The notes: generated by a model from the letters alone, not told the origin. Positions 25,106 through 33,782 are shown, counted from the first letter of the stretch. The stretch: 64,000 nucleotides of DNA from Clostridia bacterium (GCA_017410585.1 JAFQQM010000057.1:1-64000), one strand, 5' to 3'. Numbers and translations are program-made.

Positions 25106-26665
25106 ATGTACAGTGAACAACTGCGACGATCGCTTGCTTTGGTGGAAGCGTCTCGCGGAAAAAATCTGGAACAGCAACCGCCCCGCTTGACCGAAACCGA
25201 ACGGCAGGAACTGCTGCAACAATTTCATCCCGACTACCGCCCCGATGCGTTTGTGACGCTGACCCACGGCGAGAACGCCGGTGACCGTGTACCGACCGAA
25301 TTGGCCGCTTTACTGCAGGGAACCCCCCGCCTATCGGCAACGGCAGCCTTGCCGCCGATCACCGAGCGGGTGGACGTGCTGATCCTTGGCGGCGGCGGTG
25401 CCGGTGCGGCGGCGGCGTTGGAGGCGCAGGCCTACGGTGCCACGGTCTTACTGGTCACCAAACTACGTCTGGGCGACTCCAACACAGTAATGGCGGAGGG
25501 CGGTATGCAGGCGGTCAGTCAACCGACCGATTCCACCGCCCGTCACTATCTTGACAGTTTCGGCGGCGGTCATTTTGCCGCCGATCCCGTTCTGCTTGGC
25601 AAATTGGTGGGGGAAGGCCCTGAAACGCTTTCTTGGCTGACCTCGCTCGGTGTGAATTTCGACCGCGATAAAAGCGGCCGTTTGCTCACCACCCACGGCG
25701 GCGGCACGTCCCGCAAACGGCTTCACGCCGCCAAGGACCGCACCGGCGCTGAACTGATGCGGGTATTGCGTGACGAAGTATGGCATCGCCGCATTCCAGT
25801 TTTACCGTATACGGCGGCGGTGGAACTGCTGACCGACCGTACCGGCGCAGTTGCCGGCGCGGTACTGCAGAATATGAAGACAGGGGAGAGACAAGCGGTC
25901 TGCGCCAAGACGGTGGTGCTTGCCACCGGCGGTGCCGGACAACTGCGTTGCCAAGGCTTTCCGACCACCAACCACGGCGGGGCAACCGCCGACGGTCTGG
26001 CGTTAGCCTACCGCGTCGGTGCTAAACTCACCGACGCCGAGTCTCTGCAATACCACCCGACCGGTATCGTTTTCCCAACACCGTTGCTCGGACACTTGGT
26101 GACCGAAAAGGCGCGTGCGCTCGGCGCACAGTTGATCGACGCGGACGGTAACGCCTTCGTCCATCCGCTGGAACCTCGTGACGTGACCGCGGCGGCGGTC
26201 ATCCGCCAATGCACCGCTCGTCAAAACGGACTGTCGGTGGAAGGACATCCCGCCGTCTGGCTGGATACCCCGATGATCGAGCGGTTGCACGGCATCGGCA
26301 CCATCCGTTCCCGCTTGCCGGCGATGCAACAGCAATTTGCCCGCTTCGGCATTGATATTCGCACCCAGCCGATTTTGGTCTACCCGACACTGCACTACCA
26401 AAACGGTGGCATCCGCATTAACGACCGTGCCGAGACCACCGTCAGCGGTCTGTTTGCCGCCGGCGAAGTGACCGGCGGCATCCACGGAAAAAACCGCCTG
26501 ATGGGGAATGCCTTGCTGGATATCCTCGTTTACGGACGGACTGCCGGACGGTCGGCCGCGGCTGTTGCGGCGGATAAAGATTTTGCCGAGCCGACGCTCG
26601 GTCATCTGGCGGACTACACGCCGCAAAACAGCACCCCGTCCCCGATGATCTTCGCAGAGAATTAA
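25106..26665 (+). CDS. Fumarate reductase/succinate dehydrogenase-like flavoprotein
   Basis: A 519-residue FAD protein. An N-terminal extension of about 88 residues (with HPDYRPDAF) precedes the dinucleotide fold VDVLILGGGGAGAAAALEA. Substrate-side motifs include HGGGTSRKR, ATGGAGQL, HPTGIVFPTP and EPRDVTAA with the catalytic-type Arg, and the FAD-capping GEVTGGIHGKNRLMGNALLD. Probably reduces fumarate (or oxidises succinate). No membrane anchor gene follows, so it appears soluble or uses another partner. Sits beside an oxaloacetate decarboxylase, fitting C4-dicarboxylate fermentation. Confidence 0.87.
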   Translation: MYSEQLRRSLALVEASRGKNLEQQPPRLTETERQELLQQFHPDYRPDAFVTLTHGENAGDRVPTELAALLQGTPRLSATAALPPITERVDVLILGGGGAGAAAALEAQAYGATVLLVTKLRLGDSNTVMAEGGMQAVSQPTDSTARHYLDSFGGGHFAADPVLLGKLVGEGPETLSWLTSLGVNFDRDKSGRLLTTHGGGTSRKRLHAAKDRTGAELMRVLRDEVWHRRIPVLPYTAAVELLTDRTGAVAGAVLQNMKTGERQAVCAKTVVLATGGAGQLRCQGFPTTNHGGATADGLALAYRVGAKLTDAESLQYHPTGIVFPTPLLGHLVTEKARALGAQLIDADGNAFVHPLEPRDVTAAAVIRQCTARQNGLSVEGHPAVWLDTPMIERLHGIGTIRSRLPAMQQQFARFGIDIRTQPILVYPTLHYQNGGIRINDRAETTVSGLFAAGEVTGGIHGKNRLMGNALLDILVYGRTAGRSAAAVAADKDFAEPTLGHLADYTPQNSTPSPMIFAEN

Positions 26666-26698
26666 AAACACCCGATGCACAGCATCGGGTGTTTTTTG
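26664..26698. terminator. Bidirectional terminator
   Basis: AAAACACCCGATGC / GCATCGGGTGTTTTTT between convergent genes. Confidence 0.9.
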
Positions 26699-26700
26699 CG

Positions 26701-27510
26701 TTATGCGGATTTCTTTTTGCCGAGTTGGCGGATACCCATTGCCGCCAGCAGGAAGATGTATGCCGCGGCGGTAAAGCCGGCGATATAGATCAGCAGATTG
26801 AGGGGATAGGGTACCAACGGTTGCACCAGCGAATACACCGGCAATGTACCCTCAAAATGCGGGCTGATAAAAAACATATTGAAGGTCTCATCCCCGATGA
26901 TACCGCTGTAGAAAAAGACTTCGTTGAGGATCATTGCCACGCCGATGGCGCAGGCGAACACCGACGCCGCTTTCAGTATGGTCTTGTGTTCGTTCGCCAC
27001 GTACTGCGAATACAGCATCCACACCCCGATGGCAACCATCGACCCGTGGCAGATCATCGTTTGAATATTGATGCCGATGGTGCTGATAAACACGTCGGCG
27101 GGGTAGAACATCACCGCCGCACCGGCAAACAGCGCAAAGGTACCGAGATAGGCGCATAAAGCGCGGTGTACCTTGCCTTTGGTCAGACCGGCGAGCAACC
27201 CCACGTACATCGGGGTGGAGCAGAACTGCCATGGAAATGCGTACCATTGATAATCAAAATACACTTTTCCCGCATCGTCAATATGGAAACTGTAGTTAAA
27301 CTGCTTGTAGATCTCCAATACGATGACCAGAAGGGAGGTGAGAAGCAACATCGCCCGCACCTGTTTTTCGTTGGTCGGCTTAACGTACCGGCAGAGCAGA
27401 ACGGCGGTGAGAATAGTCAATCCAAAAAACAGCAGATGGAACCAGCCGTACAGTGTCGGGCGTTCCATCGACGAATCCAAAAAGGTGATGATCGGTGCTA
27501 AAGCATCCAT
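26701..27510 (-). CDS. YwaF-family membrane protein
   Basis: A 269-residue protein with about seven membrane helices. Conserved polar elements inside the membrane (FPWQFCSTPMYVG, CHGSMVAIG, NEVFFY) are those of the YwaF/TMEM164-like family, which may have enzymatic activity in lipid metabolism, though the function in bacteria is not known. Stand-alone gene with its own promoter. Confidence 0.8.
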   Translation of the reverse strand: MDALAPIITFLDSSMERPTLYGWFHLLFFGLTILTAVLLCRYVKPTNEKQVRAMLLLTSLLVIVLEIYKQFNYSFHIDDAGKVYFDYQWYAFPWQFCSTPMYVGLLAGLTKGKVHRALCAYLGTFALFAGAAVMFYPADVFISTIGINIQTMICHGSMVAIGVWMLYSQYVANEHKTILKAASVFACAIGVAMILNEVFFYSGIIGDETFNMFFISPHFEGTLPVYSLVQPLVPYPLNLLIYIAGFTAAAYIFLLAAMGIRQLGKKKSA

Positions 27511-27543
27511 AACAAAAGCCTCCTCGTCAGGACTATTACCGCC

Positions 27544-27572
27544 ATTGTATCACACCGACCGACAAAACTCAA
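27544..27572 (-). promoter_or_regulatory. Promoter of the YwaF-like gene
   Basis: Minus-strand TTGAGT (27567-27572), 17 bases, TACAAT (27544-27549). Confidence 0.75.
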
Positions 27573-27637
27573 CACCTTTTAGGGAAAAATGTAAGAAATA
27601 GGAATTTTGTTTTTTGCAAACTTTTTGTGGTTTTCTG

Positions 27638-27666
27638 TTGACTTTTGTGAGAACTTACAGTATAAT
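27638..27666 (+). promoter_or_regulatory. Promoter of the glycyl radical enzyme operon
   Basis: TTGACT (27638-27643), 17 bases, TATAAT (27661-27666), leaving a leader of about 67 bases rich in A and T. It is the only promoter I see before the terminator at 32163. Confidence 0.85.
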
Positions 27667-27739
27667 AAAATTAATTATAAAGATAAGTGTAACTATATGC
27701 TTTTTCTAAAAGGATTTCACGAAACGGAGGAACGTTTTT

Positions 27740-30268
27740 ATGGCTTGGAACTTCAAAGGCAATCTGCCCAAGACCGATCGCATCACGCGCTTGGTGGACG
27801 GCCTGTTTGCCGGTATGCCTCAGATCGAGGCGGACCGTGCCGTTTTACTGACCGAATCGTATAAACAGACGGAGGGTGAGCCGATCGTGGCTCGCCGCGC
27901 CAAGGCGTTTGCGCATATCCTGCGCCATATCCCGATCACCATCCGACCGGATGAACTGATCGTCGGCTCCAGCACCAAGCAGCCGCGCAGTTGCCAGACC
28001 TTTCCGGAATTTTCGTACGAGTGGCTGGAGGCGGAATTGGATACGGTCTCCACTCGCTCGGCAGACCCGTTTACCATCTCGGAGGAGACCAAGGCGGCAC
28101 TGCGCAGCGTGCATCCCTACTGGAAGGGCAAGACCACCAGTGAGCGCGCCACCGCTTATATGGCGCCGGAAGCGTTGGTCGCTATCGACCACAACATCTT
28201 CACCCCCGGCAACTATTTCTATAACGGTGTCGGTCACGTGACCGTCGACTATGGGAAAGTGTTGAAGATCGGTTTTAAGGGCGTTCGCGCCGAAGCGGAG
28301 GCTGCGTTGGCGAAATGCTCGGTCGGTGACGGTGATTACGTCCGCCGTAACCAGTTCTTAAACGCGGTCATTCTCAGTTGTGATGCGGTCTGCGAGTATG
28401 CGGCCCGCTATGCCGAACTGGCGCGCAAGATGGCGCAGAGTGAGGTCAACGTCACCCGTCGTCTCGAACTGGAACAGATCGCCCGCAACTGCGACCGTGT
28501 GCCGGCCAACGGTGCGACGAGTTTCTACGAAGCGTGCCAGTCCTTCTGGTTTGTGCAACAACTCATCCAGATGGAGTCCTCCGGCCACTCCATTTCGCCC
28601 GGTCGCTTCGACCAGTATATGTTCCCGTATTATGAAGCGGATATCAAAAGCGGCAAACTCACGATGGAAGCCGCACAGGAACTGATCGATTGTGTCTGGA
28701 TCAAACTCAACGACTTGAACAAATGCCGCGATGCCGCCTCGGCGGAGGGTTTTGCCGGCTACAGTATGTTCCAAAACCTCATTTGCGGCGGTCAGGATGC
28801 CAATGGTCTGGATGCCACCAACGACCTCTCCTTTATGTGCATTGAAGCGTCGATGCACGTCCACCTGCCGCAACCGTCGCTGTCGGTGCGCGTGTGGAAC
28901 GGCAGTCCGCACGAATTCCTCATTAAAGCGGCGGAACTGACCCGAACGGGTATCGGTCTGCCGGCGTATTACAACGACGAAGTCATCATCCCGCAGTTGC
29001 TTGCCCACGGCGAGACGATGGAAGAAGCGCGCGATTACAACATCATCGGCTGTGTGGAACCGCAGTCTCCGCATAAGACGGAAGGTTGGCACGACTCGGC
29101 GTTCTTCAATATGTGCCGACCGCTGGAACTGGTATTCACCAGCGGTGTGGACAACGGGGTGCAGGTCGGTCCGCAGACCCCGCCGGTGGAATATCTTACC
29201 ACCTTTGAGGAATTCTTTACCGCCTACAAACAGCAGATGGAATACCTCATCGCCTTGATGGTCAATGCCGATAACGCCATTGACGTAGCGCACGCGGAAC
29301 TTTGCCCGTTGCCGTTGGAATCCTGCTTGGTAGACGATTGCATTGCCAACGGTAAGCCGGTGCAGGAGGGCGGCGCCCGTTACAATTACACCGGTCCGCA
29401 GGGCTTCGGTATCGCCAACGTGGCGGACGCACTGTGGGTGCTGAAGAAACTGGTGTTTGAACAGAAAAAATACACGCTGGCCGACTTCCGTGACGCGATG
29501 CGCGACAATTACGGCAAGGATATGGACAGCGCCATGGCGCAGAAACTGACCGCCACCGTCGCCAAGCAGGCGGCGGCACAGGGGGCTACGATCGGCGAAG
29601 CGGAGATCAAAGCGATCTATCGTGAGATCGCGGTCAATAAGTGCTCGGAGAGCCAGAAGATCCGCTATGCGACGATGCTCGAAGAGATCGCCAAATTGGA
29701 TAAATTCGGCAACGACCTGCATGAGGTCGATGCGATGGCGCGCGAGGCGGCGTATACTTACACCCGCCCGCTGACCCAGTACACCAACCCGCGCGGCGGC
29801 GTGTATCAGGCGGGTTTGTACCCCGTTTCCGCCAACGTGCCGCTTGGTGCGCAGACCGGTGCCACGCCGGACGGCCGCTTGGCCTATACGCCGGTCGCAG
29901 ACGGTGTTTCGCCGGCCGCAGGCCGCGACGTCAACGGTCCGACCGCGGCGGCCAACTCGGTGGCGCGTCTTGACCACTTCATCGCTTCTAACGGTACCTT
30001 GTACAATATGAAATTCCACCCGTCGGCTCTTAAAGGCCGTGCCGGTCTGGATAACTTTGTGTCGCTGGTGCGTGGCTATTTCGACCAAAAGGGCAGTCAT
30101 ATGCAGTTTAACGTCGTCAGCCGCGAGACCTTGCTGGATGCACAGGCACATCCCGAAAACTACAAATCGCTGGTGGTGCGTGTGGCTGGCTACAGCGCGT
30201 TGTTTACCACGTTGTCCAAGTCGTTGCAGGATGATATCATCAACCGCACCGAGCAGGGAGGTTTCTGA
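27740..30268 (+). CDS. Glycyl radical enzyme, glycerol/diol-dehydratase-like
   Basis: An 842-residue glycyl radical enzyme. The thiyl Cys is C438 in GCVEPQ, with general base E440; the radical Gly is G817 in RVAGYSALF, 25 residues from the end. GVGHVTVDY, ESSGHSIS and KTEGWHDSAFFN match the His, Ser and Asp positions that hold the hydroxyls of substrate in the B12-independent glycerol and 1,2-propanediol dehydratases, while choline lyase and hydroxyphenylacetate decarboxylase have other residues after GCVEP. So a dehydratase acting on a polyol is likely; the actual substrate is not shown. No N-terminal encapsulation extension and no shell genes nearby. Its activase overlaps its stop codon. 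Confidence 0.9.
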   Translation: MAWNFKGNLPKTDRITRLVDGLFAGMPQIEADRAVLLTESYKQTEGEPIVARRAKAFAHILRHIPITIRPDELIVGSSTKQPRSCQTFPEFSYEWLEAELDTVSTRSADPFTISEETKAALRSVHPYWKGKTTSERATAYMAPEALVAIDHNIFTPGNYFYNGVGHVTVDYGKVLKIGFKGVRAEAEAALAKCSVGDGDYVRRNQFLNAVILSCDAVCEYAARYAELARKMAQSEVNVTRRLELEQIARNCDRVPANGATSFYEACQSFWFVQQLIQMESSGHSISPGRFDQYMFPYYEADIKSGKLTMEAAQELIDCVWIKLNDLNKCRDAASAEGFAGYSMFQNLICGGQDANGLDATNDLSFMCIEASMHVHLPQPSLSVRVWNGSPHEFLIKAAELTRTGIGLPAYYNDEVIIPQLLAHGETMEEARDYNIIGCVEPQSPHKTEGWHDSAFFNMCRPLELVFTSGVDNGVQVGPQTPPVEYLTTFEEFFTAYKQQMEYLIALMVNADNAIDVAHAELCPLPLESCLVDDCIANGKPVQEGGARYNYTGPQGFGIANVADALWVLKKLVFEQKKYTLADFRDAMRDNYGKDMDSAMAQKLTATVAKQAAAQGATIGEAEIKAIYREIAVNKCSESQKIRYATMLEEIAKLDKFGNDLHEVDAMAREAAYTYTRPLTQYTNPRGGVYQAGLYPVSANVPLGAQTGATPDGRLAYTPVADGVSPAAGRDVNGPTAAANSVARLDHFIASNGTLYNMKFHPSALKGRAGLDNFVSLVRGYFDQKGSHMQFNVVSRETLLDAQAHPENYKSLVVRVAGYSALFTTLSKSLQDDIINRTEQGGF

Positions 30269-31053
30269 TGCAACTGACCGAAGTTAAGGGTAGAATTTTT
30301 GATATCCAGCGCTTTTCGGTCCACGACGGTCCCGGTATCCGTACCATCGTTTTTCTGAAAGGTTGCCGCCTGCGCTGTCGTTGGTGTTGCAACCCCGAAT
30401 CGCAGGAATACGCGATTCAGGAGATGAACAAGGACGGTAAGATCGAGGTCGTCGGCAGGGACGTCACGGTTGGTGAAGTCATTGAAGAGGTATTAAAAGA
30501 CCGCATCTTCTATGCTCGCTCCGGCGGCGGTTTGACGCTGTCGGGCGGTGAGTCGATGTGCCAGCCGGATTTTGCGGCGGCGCTGTTGCAAGAGGCACAC
30601 GCCCACGGCATCAATACCGCTATCGAGACCACCGCCTGTGCTTCTGCCGAGGTGGTCGACCGCATCATCCCGCACGTGGATACCGTGCTGATGGATATCA
30701 AACATATCAACTCCGAAAAGCACAAGGCGTTTACTACCCAACCCAATGAACTGATCTTGCAAAACGCCAAGCGCATTGCCGATTCGGGTGCGAATCTGAT
30801 CATTCGCGTGCCGGTCGTTCCCGGCTTTAACGACACCGAGCAAGAGATCCGCGCTATTGCGGAATTTGCCTCCGGACTACGCAACGTCAAGCACTTACAT
30901 CTGTTGCCGTACCATGCATTTGGCAGCGATAAGTACCGCTGGCTCGGTCGGGATTACACTCTGTCGGATATCAAGACGCCGTCCGATGAGCAGATGCATC
31001 GCTTGCTGGAAGTTGTCAACGAGACTCGTCTGTACGGACAAATAGGAGGATAA
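30268..31053 (+). CDS. Glycyl radical enzyme activase, compact form
   Basis: A 261-residue radical SAM protein with C33-x3-C37-x2-C40 (CRLRCRWC) and the LSGGES motif that follows in activases. It makes the radical on G817 of the preceding enzyme. Most activases of dehydratase-type enzymes carry a ferredoxin-like insert with two extra [4Fe-4S] clusters right after the radical SAM Cys motif; here only about 25 residues without such cysteines separate the motif from the next conserved block. It starts within the stop codon of the previous gene (TGATG). Confidence 0.9.
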   Translation: MQLTEVKGRIFDIQRFSVHDGPGIRTIVFLKGCRLRCRWCCNPESQEYAIQEMNKDGKIEVVGRDVTVGEVIEEVLKDRIFYARSGGGLTLSGGESMCQPDFAAALLQEAHAHGINTAIETTACASAEVVDRIIPHVDTVLMDIKHINSEKHKAFTTQPNELILQNAKRIADSGANLIIRVPVVPGFNDTEQEIRAIAEFASGLRNVKHLHLLPYHAFGSDKYRWLGRDYTLSDIKTPSDEQMHRLLEVVNETRLYGQIGG

Positions 31054-31056
31054 GCC

Positions 31057-31848
31057 ATGGCGAAGACTGTTACGATCTGCTTTGCAAATAACAAAGGCGG
31101 TAGCGGCAAATCCACCACCTGCGCCAACGTCGGCTACGACCTGTCGCGGATGGGCTACCGCGTGCTGTTGGTGGACGGCGATATGCAGTTGAATTTATCT
31201 CTGTCCTTCTTTGACGAGGATCGGGTACTGGAAATGGCGCAGTCGGAGAAAAATCTCTACTACGCCATCCGCGATCAGAAAGATCTGACCGATTATGTGG
31301 TCGCTACGCCGTATGAAAATCTGGATCTTATCCCGTCGTCGACGCTGATGAGCCAGATCGAGTTTGATCTGTTCACCAAATGGCAGCGCGAGTATATTCT
31401 CAAGAAATCGCTGGAAAACATCAAAGCATCCGGCAAATACGATTTCATTTTGTTGGATACTCCGCCGACGCTCGGCGGTTGGGTGATGAACATTCTCTGT
31501 GCGTCCGATTACCTCCTTATTCCGGTGGAGGCATCGCCGTGGGGTCTGTTCGGTCTGGCCAACCTGTTTGATTTTGTCGCCCGTGTGCGCCAGATCGCGC
31601 CGGATCTGCAAACGCTGGGTATCGCGGTCACCAAAGTCAACGAGCGTAAAAACTACTTTAAGCAGACGTTTGAAACGTTGAGCGAACTGGATAACGTCTA
31701 CTTGTTCCAATCGTACATCCGCGTCGATGCCAGCATCGAGTGGGCTCAGGATAACAGCAAACCGGTCGAGGTCTACAAAGCCTCCAGCCGGTCGGCTATG
31801 GAATATCGTAAATTAACAGAGGAGGTCTTGTCCCGTGTCAATCGGTAA
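31057..31848 (+). CDS. ParA/Soj-family ATPase in the glycyl radical enzyme operon
   Basis: A 263-residue deviant-Walker ATPase: KGGSGKST at about residues 14-21, VDGDMQLNLS as switch I, ILLDTPPTLGG as Walker B/switch II. ParA proteins form ATP-dependent dimers on the nucleoid and position plasmids, chromosomes or protein cargo. It begins three bases after the activase stop with its Shine-Dalgarno (AGGAGG) inside the activase end, and overlaps the following gene by 14 bases. There is no ParB or centromere-like array next to it, so cargo other than DNA is possible. Confidence 0.92.
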   Translation: MAKTVTICFANNKGGSGKSTTCANVGYDLSRMGYRVLLVDGDMQLNLSLSFFDEDRVLEMAQSEKNLYYAIRDQKDLTDYVVATPYENLDLIPSSTLMSQIEFDLFTKWQREYILKKSLENIKASGKYDFILLDTPPTLGGWVMNILCASDYLLIPVEASPWGLFGLANLFDFVARVRQIAPDLQTLGIAVTKVNERKNYFKQTFETLSELDNVYLFQSYIRVDASIEWAQDNSKPVEVYKASSRSAMEYRKLTEEVLSRVNR

Positions 31849-32161
31849 AAGCAGCATTGCCCGCGCGGCGGATGCCGCCACCAAGCCCGCCGAGAAGAAG
31901 GCGGCAAAAGTTGAGGAAGTCGAGGTAGAGGCTCCGGCCAAGAAACCGGCGGCCAAGAAACCGGCGGCAAAGAAAACCACCGCTAAGAAACCGGCCGCCA
32001 AGAAGCCGGCCGCCAAGAAGCCGGCCGCGCCGAAAGCCGCTCCGGCGGTTGCCGAGCCGAAGAAACCGGCTCCGGCTAAGAAACCGGCGGCGCCGAAGGC
32101 ACCCGCTAAAAAGAGCGATGCCGGCACCATTTACGAAGAACTCCCCATCTGGTTGCTGTAA
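31835..32161 (+). CDS. Lys/Ala/Pro-rich low-complexity partner of ParA
   Basis: A 108-residue protein starting GTG 31835, nine bases after GGAGG. A short N-terminal motif (IGKSSIARAADAA), an acidic patch (KVEEVEVEAP), then about ten KPAAK-type units as in histone H1 tails or AlgP, and a distinct C-terminal end IYEELPIWLL. The middle is surely disordered and strongly basic, so it could bind DNA or polyanions. The conserved-looking ends suggest docking sites: the N terminus might trigger ParA ATPase as ParB N-termini do, and the hydrophobic C terminus might hold cargo. These roles are inference. Confidence 0.85.
   Translation: MSIGKSSIARAADAATKPAEKKAAKVEEVEVEAPAKKPAAKKPAAKKTTAKKPAAKKPAAKKPAAPKAAPAVAEPKKPAPAKKPAAPKAPAKKSDAGTIYEELPIWLL
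31921..32110 (+). repeat. In-frame KPAAK-coding repeats
   Basis: Degenerate 15-base units of the AAGAAACCGGCGGCC kind encode the Lys-Pro-Ala-Ala-Lys tract. The repeat is at the protein level; synonymous positions vary, which argues for selection on the peptide. Confidence 0.85.
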
Positions 32162-32162
32162 T

Positions 32163-32197
32163 AAAAAAAGAGATAGCCGTGCGCTATCTCTTTTTTC
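32163..32197. terminator. Bidirectional terminator
   Basis: AAAAAAGAGATAGC / GCTATCTCTTTTTT; closes the glycyl radical enzyme unit and the minus-strand transporter gene. Confidence 0.9.
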
Positions 32198-32791
32198 TTA
32201 TTTACTTTTCTCTACGGCATCCACTACCCGAACGATGGCGGGGGAGCAGATGAGGTTGGCGGCAAACTCCACCAGAAAGTTGACACCGACCAGCACGATC
32301 ACGGCAAAATAGATTATCGTGGTACCGCCCATCCCGATCTTATCGGCGAATTCCTGCATAACGCCACGGAAGACGGTGAGCATACCCAGCAGGAAAATGC
32401 CGGTATTGACGATCGGTGCGGCGGCCGCCGCCTGCACAATACCGAGATATTTCTTTTGGGTCAATGCTTTGGCAATGAGACCGGATACCAGACCGGCGGC
32501 TGTGCCTTTCAGCATACAGACGATAACGGTCATCACGGGGTTAGCGATCCACATCATCGTAGAAAGTTCGCCGGCGCGTCCGGTTATGACCAGAAAGGTC
32601 ACCACCGCCCCGAATACCGCGCCCAGTGCCGCACCGGCCGACGGTCCGAGCAATACCGCTCCCACCACGATCGGGATCAGCACCAGCGACAGCGTCAATC
32701 CGCCGGGTAGCGGGATGACGATCTGTTGCAGTACGATGATGAGCGCGCAAAGTAGCGCCATCTGCACCATTTTTAAAATCTTGTTTGACAC
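32198..32791 (-). CDS. ECF transporter S component, probably for pantothenate
   Basis: A 197-residue protein with about six membrane helices, GGLTLSLVLIPIVVGAVLLGP, and small-residue motifs typical of S components that bind a vitamin and dock onto the shared EcfAA'T module. Neighbouring coaX upstream on the same strand suggests pantothenate (PanT-like). Start is GTG 32791, chosen because AAGGAGT lies before it; the gap to coaX is 140 bases with no clear promoter. Confidence 0.8.
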   Translation of the reverse strand: MSNKILKMVQMALLCALIIVLQQIVIPLPGGLTLSLVLIPIVVGAVLLGPSAGAALGAVFGAVVTFLVITGRAGELSTMMWIANPVMTVIVCMLKGTAAGLVSGLIAKALTQKKYLGIVQAAAAAPIVNTGIFLLGMLTVFRGVMQEFADKIGMGGTTIIYFAVIVLVGVNFLVEFAANLICSPAIVRVVDAVEKSK

Positions 32792-32931
32792 AAAAACCAC
32801 TCCTTGCTGCTGTTCGCTTTGACGATACAGCGCGTTAGAATATCTATTTACACAGTTCGTTTCTGCCGGAGATGTACTTGGCTGCCGCGCCAAAAGGCTG
32901 CTGCGCCGTCACCGAAGGCAGACGTTTTCTG

Positions 32932-33699
32932 TTATTTTTTGTTTTTCTCGTAAATGATCCGAAGCCCCTCCAGCAGGAGGTTATCGTCATAGGTGGATTC
33001 GTGCTCGCAGTAGGGGAGGACCACTTTGGCCAACCCACCGGTCACCACCAACGGCACTTCCTGCCCGAGTTCGGCAAAGATACGGCGGTTCATCCCGTCG
33101 ATCATTGCGGCAGTACCGTACACCGAACCGGATTGCATACAGGCGACCGTGTTGGCGCCGATGACCGATCTGGGTGGATCAAAACTGATATCGTGCAAAA
33201 GCGATGCGTTGGATACCAGCGATTTTAGCGAGGTCTTGATGCCCGGCATAATAGCACCGCCAAGGAAGGTGTTGCCGGCTCCCACCACCGATACGGTGGT
33301 GGCGGTACCGAGATCCCAGATCACGCAGGGAGAACCGACCTTTGCCACCGCCGCTACCGCGCCGACCAACAGATCGGCCCCCAACTGAGCGGGGTTATCG
33401 ATGCGGATGTTGATGCCGGTCTTGGTACCGGGACCGACTAACAGCGGTTTTCTGCCGACGATCATCTCCACCGCTTCGCAGATGGCGTGATCCAGCGTCG
33501 GTACGACCGAACTGACGATAGCACCGCTAAACTGCTTGGCGTCTACACCGTGAAGTTGAAACAACGACAGCAGATCCGATGCGTACTGATCCCGCATACG
33601 CGTGGTATCGGTCGCCAGACGCGACACCAGTAACAGATCGTCCTCCCGATAAACACCGAGTGTGATATTGGTATTGCCCATATCGATTGCCAGCAGCAT
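32932..33699 (-). CDS. coaX: Type III pantothenate kinase
   Basis: A 255-residue ASKHA-fold kinase that phosphorylates pantothenate as the first step to coenzyme A. Motifs: DMGNTNITLG (phosphate loop, residues 5-14), GADLLVGAVA, DLGTATTVSV and GGAIMPGI. Start at 33699 is preceded by GGAGG. No feedback-type CoaA features. Likely linked with the S component gene that follows. Confidence 0.95.
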   Translation of the reverse strand: MLLAIDMGNTNITLGVYREDDLLLVSRLATDTTRMRDQYASDLLSLFQLHGVDAKQFSGAIVSSVVPTLDHAICEAVEMIVGRKPLLVGPGTKTGINIRIDNPAQLGADLLVGAVAAVAKVGSPCVIWDLGTATTVSVVGAGNTFLGGAIMPGIKTSLKSLVSNASLLHDISFDPPRSVIGANTVACMQSGSVYGTAAMIDGMNRRIFAELGQEVPLVVTGGLAKVVLPYCEHESTYDDNLLLEGLRIIYEKNKK

Positions 33700-33722
33700 A
33701 AACGCCACCTCCGTTCTAGGGT

Positions 33723-33751
33723 AGTATACCACATCTCTTTTCCGTTTGCAA
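33723..33751 (-). promoter_or_regulatory. Promoter of coaX
   Basis: Minus-strand TTGCAA (33746-33751), 17 bases, TATACT (33723-33728). Confidence 0.85.
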
Positions 33752-33782
33752 CGAAAAAATATTGTGCGACCTCTAAAAATGC

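Noticed and set aside
28358-30151. 597-codon open frame antisense to the glycyl radical enzyme gene
   Set aside because: It mirrors a gene with unmistakable catalytic motifs, has no ribosome site and gives an Arg/His-rich product typical of antisense frames in this base composition.
31921-32110. CRISPR-like or tandem DNA repeat
   Set aside because: The periodicity is codon-level (KPAAK) in an open frame, with synonymous changes and no spacers.
32844-33038. Minus-strand 64-codon frame running from the end of coaX into the gap before the S component
   Set aside because: Most of it lies in another frame of coaX and the part in the gap has no start with a Shine-Dalgarno. The 140-base gap otherwise shows only short GC-rich repeats (around 32880-32925) that I could not assign.
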